64,000 nt of DNA from Hormiphora californensis. Lineage: Eukaryota; Ctenophora; Tentaculata; Cydippida; Pleurobrachiidae. Position numbers and translations under genes: made by a program. Positions within the stretch are counted from its first letter, which is position 1. Every line of letters begins with the position of its first letter. The notes below the pieces were generated by a model. That model made no database searches. It saw only the letters and a list, made by a program, of their open reading frames with translations, and had not been told where the DNA came from. Of this stretch, positions 20,135 through 30,384 are shown piece after piece. Where the stretch lies: assembly GCA_020137815.1 (NCBI GenBank), contig CM035359.1:3846532-3910531 (forward strand). The letters are read 5' to 3'.

Positions 20135-21341
20135 GGGTATATATGGGTGGGGACAACCGATTAATATATAGATCACAGCTGTTGTAGCTCAGCACACTAG
20201 CCCAGCACACTACACTATACAATATACAGTACTAATCTGGTGCATGCTAATACCCTGATACCAACTTGGTATCACCTAGCCCCCTCTTACCAACACACCC
20301 CACAGTATGGTATCACCTAGCCCCCTCTAACCAACACACCCCACAGTATTATGACGTTGTTATACTAATTAGGGTTAAACAGGACTATTCCCAATCATAT
20401 CTCGATATTGTATAACACTACGTGTACCGATGTATATGAGAGCCAGACATTCAATATAGCACAATCGGAACCCGATACATCATTCAATTTGGACACAAAT
20501 CTATAGCACCCTGAAAACGATAATAACTTCATTTTTACTACCACTATAACTGCATTACGTACGAGCAAAAAGAAACAAACCCACTCTTTCGGATTCTCTA
20601 CCATAAGTATTTCCATCCCGAAAATAGTTTTTTCTTCTCATATAAATGAAACTGACTAACCTGATCGCCATGCAGATGAGGGTAGCGTAACTGTATGGTG
20701 GTTTTATCTGGCTATTCTTGCTATACTCAACAGCTGAGTGTCTGCCCACTGCCCCACCTCCACTTCCACTGCTGGCTGTTGAAGAGTGACGTGATCTGTC
20801 ATCCATCTGGGGGAGGGGAAACTTGTTATGGAGGGGAGGAGGGGGAGGGGGAAATAGTTATGGAGAGGGGAGGAGAGGGGGGATGTGGAACTAGTTATGG
20901 TGGGGAGGGGAGGGGAGGAGAAATAGTTATGGAGAGGGGAGGAGAGGGGAGGAGGAAACCCGATAGATTACAAAAGTGCCCTTTCCCAATCAGTGCTGCC
21001 CTACAAGCTACAAGTATGCCGTTCCTTGCAGAAATAACTTAGTTCCCTTGGTTACCCTAGTTACCTTAGTTACCCTAGTTACCCTAGTTACCCTATAGTT
21101 ACCCTATAGTTACCCTAGTTACCTTGGAAGGGGAGGAAGAAGAGGATGAACTGGAAGATGATGCAATTGTCCTTCTTGGCACGCCGCCCAGCCCCTCACT
21201 GAGGCTCATATTAATATGTTGGAGCCACTGTAGGTTTGTTAGAGAGCTGTTTAGCAGATCCTCCTGGGAATCGCTAGGTGGTGAGGTGGAGGAGGTGGTG
21301 GAGTAGCCTTCATACCCGACCAGGTGATCTGATGTTGTCAT
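15586..21341 (-). CDS. foxj1: FoxJ1-type forkhead transcription factor
   Basis: Nine exons, all in phase: 21341-21123 (ATG), 20806-20661, 19512-19374, 18814-18621, 18211-18138, 17964-17831, 17684-17579, 16517-16283, 15707-15586 (TAA); ~455 aa. An N-terminal [13 protein letters not shown] segment matches FoxJ1 (SLTSLQWLQ). The forkhead domain is split over exons 2-4: [54 protein letters not shown], then [17 protein letters not shown]. FoxJ1 is the master activator of motile-cilia genes and works with RFX factors in the nucleus. Serine runs follow exon 1 and lie in exon 6. The acidic C-terminus ([32 protein letters not shown]) looks like an activation domain. Near 18760 one extra base breaks the frame between FWTISP and EYGDIFKHG in the wing region. 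All flanking phases fit without that base, so I suspect an assembly error. Confidence 0.9.
16150..16276. repeat. (CT)n microsatellite in a FoxJ1 intron
   Basis: Interrupted CT/CTAT tract immediately downstream (minus strand) of the exon at 16283, starting six bases after the donor. Confidence 0.9.
20063..20129. repeat. (GA)n microsatellite in a FoxJ1 intron
   Basis: About 33 near-perfect GA dinucleotides. Shorter GA tracts occur at 19850-19895. Confidence 0.95.
20262..20348. repeat. 43-bp tandem duplication
   Basis: TGGTATCACCTAGCCCCCTC followed by TNACCAACACACCCCACAGTA occurs twice head to tail in a FoxJ1 intron. Confidence 0.9.
21040..21122. repeat. Minisatellite of GTAACTAGG, repeating the FoxJ1 intron-1 donor
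   Basis: On the minus strand exon 1 ends CCAAG|GTAACTAGG and the intron continues as about eight GGTAACTA(TA)G units. Each contains a GGTAACT donor-like core. The repeat therefore begins exactly at the splice junction. Confidence 0.85.
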
Positions 21342-22088
21342 GATCTTCGGTACCCTATATATTGGAGGTGGGCTTATTAGGACACGAGAAATATACGTTT
21401 TATCATTATTAATAGGACACGAGAACTACTGCAGCAGCTGTTATATTTTGTAAATTGATGATTACAGTATGTGGGTTTGTAAGAGTTACATAAGAACTAC
21501 TATTTAACAGTAATAGGCAGAACTAGTTAGTACAATAGTTCCAAAACCACTAGTACAGTGATTACTGGTACAGTCGGACCCCGATTTACCGGGACTCGAT
21601 TTACCGGAACCCCGATTTACCAGGAGGATAATCTTCCCCCGATATAGGAAATTAATATAACGGTATTTTGACCCCGATAAACCTGGCATCCCGATTTACC
21701 GGGCAAAATCCCGGTAAATCGGGGTCCGACTGTACATACAATTCGAAAGGTAATACATACTAAAATGTTCCTGATATCAAAGAAGCATTGTATCTACTGA
21801 AATCATTTCAGTAGACACAATTTTAGTACAATTTCAGTGAAATGTTAACCACATGTACAAACACGCATGACCACGCATCACACCGGAACAAGGATGACAG
21901 TAAACTGACAGCACTTCAGCTCGCAGCTGGGCCGTGAAGCAGGGCCACAGCTGGGAGATATAGTATTGACCTATGGAAGAGAGAGATACTGGGCTAAAAC
22001 TTGACACAAAAGAGCTAGGCCATGAGAGATAGGCCATGATCAGCTAAATTGATGGAACAGGCCATGACTAAGTTAGTTTGACAACACT

Positions 22089-22158
<70 letters not shown>

Positions 22159-22426
22159 GAGGATTAAATAAGCTTTTCAACTATTGGCAGTCAAACACAC
22201 CAAAAGTTTCACACCTTATACAGTAGCTAGGGTGACGCAAAATCAATAAAACTAACAAACTTACTTAATAAACTAACAAAGTACAATATTCAGGAAGATT
22301 AGGGTTAAACGGGCCACAAGTATTGCCAATCGTAAATAGAGATTTCTTTTAAGTAGGCCAGTACGACCTGGATCATATTCTGATGATAATTGGAGATCAA
22401 GTAATCAGAGAGAGAGAGGAGAGAGT

Positions 22427-22465
<39 letters not shown>

Positions 22466-22560
22466 CACTTAATAATTGCTGTTCTAAGTTAACTCTCATC
22501 AGGTGTACATGAGAACTTGTTACAGAGCATCATGTAACAAAAACGTTGATCTGTTACCAC
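21342..22560. other. FoxJ1 upstream region
   Basis: Non-coding. It contains the family-B MITE and a long uninterrupted (CT)n at 22090-22153, with GA tracts at 22409-22465. No other gene is supported. Confidence 0.6.
21571..21732. mobile_element. MITE family B, complete copy
   Basis: CAGTCGGACCCCGATTTACC at left and AATCGGGGTCCGACTG at right, TA on both sides, 162 bp. It lies ~230 bases upstream of the FoxJ1 start codon, in what should be promoter or 5'UTR. Confidence 0.9.
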
Positions 22561-22582
22561 GCTATATGATGATCCAGTTTCT

Positions 22583-22619
<37 letters not shown>

Positions 22620-25600
22620 CTTCTCTCTCGTGCTCCTCTCTCTCTCTCCTCTCTCTCCTCCTCTCTCTCTCTCTCATTCTCCTCTCGGGTCTCTCTCTCT
22701 CTCTCCTCGCTCTCCTCCTCTCTCCTCGAATCTCCTCCTTCCCTCTTCTCTTCTCTCCCTCTCCCTCTCTTCTCTCCGATCTCTCTGTGCCCATCCCTCG
22801 GCTCTCTTCTCCTCCTCTCTCTCGTCTCCGGTTGCTCTTCCTTGCCTTTCTCGTCACCTCTCCTTCTTCTCCCTCATCTAACTCTCTCCTCTCTTTCCAA
22901 CCTCTAACCTATATGACGATGCCTTCCCATCTCCAGCTCCATCTCTCTCCACCCCTTTACCGTCACTCCTCATCTCCCGGTCCCACAATCTCCGTATTCT
23001 CCTTACATCCTATTTGCCATACATTCTCCTAGAAAACGTCTTCTTAACTCCCGATTTCCCGCCCCTGTCCCCTTTTCTCTTCTACTCTCTCTAAGCTTTT
23101 CAATTTGAGGCATGAAGAAAGGACTTTGAACTATTTCAAAACATTTACAGAAAATTCTCCGAAAAACACAGACATAAGGCCTTTCCCCCCGAAACTGTAA
23201 TTCTTAAACAGCGAAGAACCAGATTGGGTAAAAGCGGGGAAATGGGAAACTAAAATAAGCTGGAAGACACAAAACCTTTTTTTTCCCTCCGTTCATTTCT
23301 GTTCGTTTTACTTTAATTGGTAACGAAATTAAAAGCCACTAACCCTCTTTGTCAATTAGGTAATTTCCCCTACCTCTTCCTCCCCCCTTCCTCTTCCTCC
23401 CTCCTAAATCTTCTCTTGAACTTCTCTAAATTTTGAAATAGACTTTTTTCTTAAAAATCCCCCTTTTTCTATTTCTAAGATTCAACCCTTCATTTTTTTT
23501 TTAAATTATTAAAAAGATCACGAAATACTAACCCCAGTAATGGGGGCCCAAAAAACAGGCATATTAACAATAAAAAAAAGGTAATCAAACCACGAATTTG
23601 TGAACTGGGGAAAAAGGGAAAAAAAACAAACCTAAGTTAAAAACCCCCAAAGAAAACCCCCTTTTTCCGGGGAAAAAATTTCCCCCCTCCAAACGCCCGG
23701 GCCCTTTTAAAACATGCACCTCGAAAAGAATTTTAATCCAGTTTCGTTTACGTTCTCCGTCTATGATCAAGGCTCGTTCTGATTGCATTAATAAAGAACC
23801 ACGACGATGGGGGAGGGAAAGGGGGGGAAAATAAAAATAGAAGGGTAAACTGCTTGAAAAAATTAAGGAAGAATTTGCAAAAATACTTTTGGACATTAGC
23901 GTAATCCCCTCCTTTTTCCCCCTTCCTGTCTCTCTCACTCATCATTTCTTTGAGCTCTCTTTAAATGTGATAAGGAGAACTGAAAATGATCTAAAATAAG
24001 CCGGCATTATGTAGGTAAGGTATTCAACTAAGTCATTCTTCTCTATAAAAGCTGTTAATAAAACCGAATCACAAAACTAATGATCTAACGGAGTATCTGG
24101 GACTACAAAAAGATGCAGGCATACAACTTAATTCAATAAAAATTTCTCTAAATTTCTACAAAGGGACACCGCAGTTTGTTGTTGAATAAGTCCTTTGCCG
24201 AAAATAAAGATAAAACGTGTAGAATGCAACACGGCGTGAAGTGATAACAAAGAACCCTCCAGAACCCTCCAGAACGCGCTGGAACTTTCATATATTGGAT
24301 AGAGACGGAGCATGAAGGAAAGGGAGAGAGATTCCTGTCACTTATTTCTCACAGGACTTAGGTAACCATGGGAACACTAATTCTCCCCCGGGACTCAGGG
24401 GCCACTCTCTCATACCTGCTCAATGGCCCATAGGATATACTGTCATCTATTTCCATTCAATATTACAGATATCCCTTTTGTCTTTTCTCTCCGTATCCGA
24501 AATCCAGTAAAGGAAAGAATGGGTGTCCTTCAGACAAATTTAATATAGTAATTCCAATCGAAGATCTTAGATCTTTATTTACAACAAGTTCTAGAAAAGT
24601 CTCGTCATTTGTTTTCTCAACCTCCGATTATTTCAATCACATTTATTTTCCCTTCCGATACATCATAAAATCAATGTTATTTGTTTTTAAAATGTCTTAA
24701 GGGCTCGGGACAGGATGATGCAGCCGCATTTCGACCGAGTCATATTACGGGAGAGAGAAAAAAAGGGGGAGGGGAGGAAAAAGGGGAAAAGGGGGGGAAA
24801 AAAAAAATGGGGGCGGGGTTGGGAAAGAAAATGAGGGAAAAGGGGGAAAGGAAAAGGGGAAGGAGGAGGAGAAAGAGAGAGGGGAAAGAAAAGGGAAAGG
24901 GGGAAGGATAAAATCAGGGATTTTCGTTCCTCCAACTGCCAAATACAAACAGTGGTCCTAGAACTCTCACTCATGACTGATGACTATGAAACCAGCTAGG
25001 TAGTGCCGTACTGCAGAAAGTGACTAAACCGCCTTAAACCCCAGCTGGGGAATGAAAGACAAATTACAACAAAATAAGTTACAACACTACTAACAGTACT
25101 ACAAGGCCCATTGGTGAATCTTGTTATTACTCAAAAAGTTGAATCAGGATCGGACAAGGCTGATGTGTCCTATTTCTACACTAAAACAAGTCACAATAAC
25201 AACTTCTAGATATATACTTTGACAGAACACTAAAACAAGTTACAATTTCTTCAGTATAGGACATGGAAACTGGACAGTAAAACAAGTAAGATAACTGCTG
25301 CTGCACACACATACATCTGCAAGCTCCATTTGACAAATTGTGTGTGCTTCCCCTCTCTCTTCCAAAAACCCAAACTTTTCTCCCGGGGCATACGGGGCCG
25401 GCAAAAAGCATGAAGGGGTAGGAGAAGGAGACGGAAACGGGAAGAGGGGAGAGAAGAAAAGCGCGGGGAAAGGGGAGAGAAGGGAAAAGAGTTAAACCCC
25501 CCCCCCTTTTGGGCGCTCGGGCCGGGGGGGCCCCTCCTGATTTGAAACCCGAGGAAGCTCGCAGAAGAAGGATTGAAGAGGGGGGCGTGTTGGTTAAAAC

Positions 25601-26365
25601 AAAATGAGGGGGGGGTTTTTTTTTTTGGGGGGCCCCTTTTTTTTTTGGGGGGTCCGGCCCCCGGGGGGGGTGGGAGGAGGAAGGGGAGGGGGAAGGGGGG
25701 CGGGGGGGGGGGGGGGGGGGGAGGAAAATCACTTTTAAGCGGCCGGGGGTTGTTTGGGGCTCATTCTTTGGTAGGGCTTTTTCCTTTTCTCTTCCTCCTT
25801 CCCCCCTTTCTCTCTCCCGACCATTCCGAACGGCCCCACCCCCTTGGCAAAGCATCATTCCAAACCCACCCCCCGTATGCAAAAAAGGCGGGGGGCCTGG
25901 TATACCCCAGGTAAATTTTGGTACACCAAACCGGAGGCGCGAAATTATAACGCTCAATCTGGGGGGAAAACCAAAAAAATTTTTTCCCCGGAGGCCCCCA
26001 ACAGGGGTTTTGCCCCTTTCCCCCCAAAAAATTGGGGGAAAAAGGGGGAGGGAAAAAGAAAAAAAGGGAAAGCAAAGAGACCGGAAAGGATAAAAGGGGA
26101 GAAGGGGAAAAAAGGAAGACTAAAGATGAGAAGAGGGTAGGATAAGGGGAGAGGAGGGCGGGAGGAAGAAAAGGGGAGAGAGGAGATGGAGAGAGACGGA
26201 GGGTTTAGAGAGATGAGAGGGAGGCGAGATTAGGGGAGGAGAGGGAGAGGGAGAATGAGAGGGAGAGGAGGATGAGATGAGGGGAGAGGAGAGAGAGAGA
26301 GGAGAGGAGGACCGAGAGAGAGAAAAGAGGAGGATGAGAGAGAGGAGAGAGAAGGAGAGAGGGGG

Positions 26366-26399
<34 letters not shown>

Positions 26400-26470
26400 G
26401 AGAGGGGGAGAGAGAGAGGGAGAGAGGGGGAGAGAGAGAGAAAGGGGGGCGAAAGAGAAAGAGAGATCAC
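22561..26470. other. Low-complexity, homopolymer-rich stretch without genes
   Basis: Long CT-rich (22580-22900) and GA-rich (26120-26460) runs enclose sequence in which most bases fall in homopolymer runs, for example G and T runs of 8-17 bases at 25610-25730 and A/C runs at 23560-23700. Apparent open frames here (Arg/Glu-, Ser/Leu- or Pro-rich) mirror the base composition on both strands. No exon is supported. Sequence quality is suspect. Confidence 0.6.
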
Positions 26471-27420
26471 AAGAGTGACTAAGAGAGCGAAGAAAGCAAG
26501 AGAAATTGATTGAAGAAAGCTACAGTTCAGATTTGAAAGATAGTTGGCTTTCTCTCTCTTTTCTCTCTCTCTCTCTCTCTCTCTCACTCTCTCTCTCCCA
26601 CGTGACTCAGTTGACGCACACGTGACACACCTCCCTTGCACACAAGTAACAACTTCCCTGAATCCCTTACTCATCACCCGCCACTGTGATGCAAGGATAA
26701 GGGACCACGTGGGCCATTGCACGTGATCACCCCCACCAGTAAATGCTTGTTACACACTATTACTGAGAGCTGCTGCAGTGCAGTATATTTTAACTACTGA
26801 TAACAGCTCAATCATGTGAGAGAGAGCCCAAAATGATACAATCATGCACCGGAAGGCCAGGGGATGGAGCGAAGAGAATGAGAAGGGCCGGTATTGCCGT
26901 ATTTTATCGCATGCATCAAGGGATGAACTGTAACGGGTGCATTAGTAAGGGGCAATTACTATAATGTGTCCTGTATCCAGATAGATCTGAATGTGTATCA
27001 GATTTGATCTAGGTACCGAAGCCTCACAGAGTGAGCTCATTCTGTGATTTTATGAAATTACAGAGCCACACAAATCGGAATATGCCATGTCAAGAACACC
27101 ATCAACTACCAGTTGGATCCTGGCCGTGGGGGGACGGTATCAGGTATTATCCCTCTCTCTGTCAGGATAATAGATTGGTCTAAAAAACCGGTTGAACGGT
27201 GGTTGATGTGGTTGCGGTCCCAGTCTGGCCGAACCCGTTTTCATTCTGAAAATCTGAGCACGCCACAGTTTGCTCAGATCGAGTTGGCGGCCTACCATAT
27301 AGGTTTCCTGGACACTTTGTCCTATGCTAAGGTACAATGACAATGGACCGTTTTAAACTTCAGCCAGCAAAACAGAGTGACAACAATTTTCCGCGACGGA
27401 AATGTACCGGTGTCAGTCCC
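26471..27420. other. Gene-poor spacer with E-box motifs
   Basis: Contains (CT)n at 26550-26595, several CACGTG motifs (26601, 26621, 26706, 26721) and a TCACAGAGTGAGCTCATTCTGTGA hairpin near 27025-27050. The first part of a repeat leading into a LINE fragment may begin near 27113. No gene recognised. Confidence 0.5.
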
Positions 27421-27624
27421 TCACAGAGCCTCCCCCTCCCTGGATACGAGGAGTATCCAGTCCAGAATTGAGTTATTTTGTCTGGTATATACAGGTACCG
27501 GGGGTCTCTCCGGCATCCTCTTTAACCATTCCCCAAGAAGTAATTTGAACGCAGTGAGGTTTTTGGCTGAATTCAAATCACTTGGGAGAGTGTTCCATAG
27601 TCGGGTCGCTCCCTCATGGGCGCC
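27421..27624 (-). pseudogene. LINE 3'-end fragment
   Basis: Encodes ATRLWNTLPSDLNSAKNLTAFKLLLGEWLK, the typical C-terminal tail of Jockey/CR1-type reverse transcriptases (xWNxLPxxLRxxxSLxxFKxxLK), then a stop at 27421. Only the last ~65 residues remain. Confidence 0.75.
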
Positions 27625-28030
27625 GTTACGATCTGGGTGTTTGGTGGCCTGTTTACAGGTGCATGCTTCCAAAAAAGTTGATTCACTAAAATGGCTTTAC
27701 GCTCCAGTTGCAAAATTGAAACTGACATCAGGTTTTTGAAGCTGGTGTCAGTTTCCAGCTGGTGAACCATGCTGTGCGTGATCTTCGATCACTAGCCCGA
27801 TTTTCGGTGTGATTTGCATTAAAAGTAGCGCTGCGCACAGTGTCAGCACGACGGGTGTCATTTTGCACCAAGAAACTGACGTCAGTTTCAAATTTTGTAA
27901 CTGGTCCCTTAACCGCCAAACCACTCAACCGTTTTGACTAATTCAAAGTTTATCTGGTAGAAAATGTCAAGGCCAAACACCAACCCAAACCCTAACCCTA
28001 CTTTAGCCCTAACCCTAAAAAACTGTTTGT
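27625..28030. mobile_element. Second copy of the CCCTAA-containing MITE, interrupted
   Basis: Starts GTTACGATCTGGGTGTTTGG like the copy at 13854 and resumes after 27905 with TTAACCGCCAAACCACTCAA. It reaches the CCCTAACCCTACTTTAGCCC block and loses the right terminal repeat near 28030. Confidence 0.8.
27704..27904. mobile_element. MITE nested inside another MITE
   Basis: Inverted ends CCAGTTGCAAAATTGAAACT and AGTTTCAAATTTTGTAACTGG (first 20 bases compared) bound a ~200-bp insert absent from the copy at 13854. This shows the order of insertion. Confidence 0.8.
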
Positions 28031-28432
28031 TTTTATTTACGCCTCGGAAACTAGTTTTGGCTCTCAGTTCTCACGCCTTTCACGGTCGCTTATATTGGGA
28101 AAACGGTAATGGAAAACGGAGATACAGTAACACGACGTGCAACCGTAGCCAATCAGGGTGCTAGTACATGCTGAACAAATTCACTTTTTGCCGCACGTTA
28201 TGCAAAGTGTACTGTATTTCCATTACAGTAATGCGACTACAAGCAGCACTGTTTGTTTCTTGACCAATTTCATCAAACAAAAACTTTACGGGCTCACAAA
28301 ATTATGCTCTTTCCGATGATATGCGGCTTTTTGCCGAAAAGTTAGAGCAAGTTAGAGCAAATACGACGCCGCGCGTGAAAAGGGGGTGACAACTTCAAAA
28401 AATCCGACCTTAGCGCTTTTCAAAAGAAAATA
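28031..28432. other. Unassigned non-coding sequence
   Basis: Mixed-composition sequence with no recognised gene or repeat family in this window. Confidence 0.5.
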
Positions 28433-30310
28433 TGATTACAAGATTACAAGATTAAAATTATATTTATAATGTCAATAAATTAAATAAATGTAATTATTGA
28501 CACCCCGCTAATACACTAAACATATTGGTTCACAAGTATTAAAAAAAAATAAATATGTCCAACATGCGGACGTTTCCGCCCGTAGCTACCTCTAGCTGGG
28601 TTATCTCGTCTAATTCAAACACTCTTCAATATCACATTGTATGTACAAAAAACATAATCAATAAACTGTCGTGATAACAAGTGATGAGTAGCGTGTAGAA
28701 GGGATGTTGTAGATAGTTTGTAGAATGAGGAATGAGGATGTGCTCGATATGGAGCAGCGCAAGGAAAAGGACCCAGGGATCGATGTGGAGGAGGTAGGAG
28801 TAAAGGACCCAGGGATCGATGAGGAGCAAGGTAGGAGTAAAGGACCCAGGGATCGATGTGGAGGAGGTAGGAGTAAAGGACCCAGGGATCGATGTGGAGC
28901 AGGTAGGAGTAGAGGACCCAGGGATCGAAGTGGAGCAAGGTAGGGAAAGGACCCAGGAATCGATGTGGAGGAGGTAGGAGTAAAGGACCCAGGGATAGAT
29001 GTGAAGGAGGTTGGGAAAAGACCCAGGGATCGATGTGGAGCAAGGTAGGGAAAGGACCCAGGAATCGATGTGGAGGAGGTAGGAGTAAAGGACCCAGGGA
29101 TCGATGTGGAGGAGGTAGGAGTAAAGGACCAGGGATCGATGTGGAGGAGGTAGAAGTAGAGGACCCAGGGATCGATGTGGAGCAAGGTAGGGAAAGGACC
29201 CAGGAATCGATGTGGAGGAGGTAGATTACAAGATTACAAGATTACAAGATTAAAATTATATTTATAATGTCAATAAATTAAATAAATGTAATTATTGACA
29301 CCCCGCTAATACACTAAACATATTGGTTCACAAGTATTAAAAAATAAATATGTCCAACATGCGGACGTTTCCGCCCGTAGCTACCTCTAGCTGGGTTATC
29401 TCGTCTAATTCAAACACTCTTCAATATCACATTGTATGTACAAAAAAAACAGAATCAATAAACTGTCGTGATAACAAGTGATGAGTAGCGTGTAGAAGGG
29501 ATGTTGTAGATAGTTTGTAGAATGAGGAATGAGGATGTGCTCGATATGGAGCAGCGCAAGGAAAAGGACCCAGGGATCGATGTGGAGGAGGTAGGAGTAA
29601 AGGACCCAGGGATCGATGAGGAGCAAGGTAGGAGTAAAGGACCCAGGGATCGATGTGGAGGAGGTAGGAGTAAAGGACCCAGGGATCGATGTGGAGCAGG
29701 TAGGAGTAGAGGACCCAGGGATCGATGTGGAGCAAGGTAGGGAAAGGACCCAGGAATCGATGTGGAGGAGGTAGGAGTAAAGGACCCAGGGATCGATGTG
29801 AAGGAGGTTGGGAAAAGACCCAGGGATCGATGTGGAGCAAGGTAGGGAAAGGACCCAGGAATCGATGTGGAGGAGGTAGGAGTAAAGGACCCAGGGATCA
29901 ATGTGGAGGAGGTAGGAGTAAAGGACCCAGGGATCGATGTGGAGGAGGTAGAAGTAGAGGACCCAGGGATCGATGTGGAGCAAGGTAGGGAAAGGACCCA
30001 GGAATCGATGTGGAGGAGGTAGGAGTAAAAGACCCAGAGATCGATGTGAAGGAGGTTGGGAAAAGACCCAGGGATCGATGTGGAGCAAGGTAGGGAAAGG
30101 AGTAAGGACCCAGGAATCGATGTGGAGGAGGTAGGAGTAAAGGACCCAGGGATCGATGTGGAGGAGGTAGGAGTAGAGGACCCAGGGATCGATGTGGAGG
30201 AGGTAGGAGTAAAGGACCCAGGAATCGATGTGGAGGAGGTAGGAGTAGAGGACCCAGGTATCGATGTGAAGGAATACACGAGAAAAAGGGAGCCCAGGAA
30301 TCAGGAATAG
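28433..30310. repeat. Duplicated unique block plus 35/36-bp minisatellite arrays
   Basis: A ~300-bp AT-rich block (GATTACAAGATTAAAATTAT..) at 28433-28740 is repeated almost exactly at 29224-29535. Each copy is followed by an array of units with the core GGACCCAGGGATCGATGTGG: 28765-29222 and 29560-30275. Units are 36 bp (GGAGGTAGGAGTAAA end) or 35 bp (GCAAGGTAGGGAAA end), so reading frames alternate. The long His/Ile/Asp/Pro/Trp-rich frames on the minus strand come from the repeat, not from a gene. The same repeat resumes at 34741. Confidence 0.9.
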
Positions 30311-30384
30311 GAGTTGGAGACAGTAGTTACTCAGGAATCCATGTGGATGTACCAAATGTAGGGAAGTGAGGATTATTTTGCCGA

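Noticed and set aside
22489..22907. Arg/Glu-rich and Ser/Leu-rich frames
   Set aside because: Direct readings of GA/CT repeats on opposite strands; the same patterns recur at every microsatellite in the window.
28760..30275. CRISPR-like array of regular repeats
   Set aside because: The units are directly tandem with no unique spacers, and the genome is animal.
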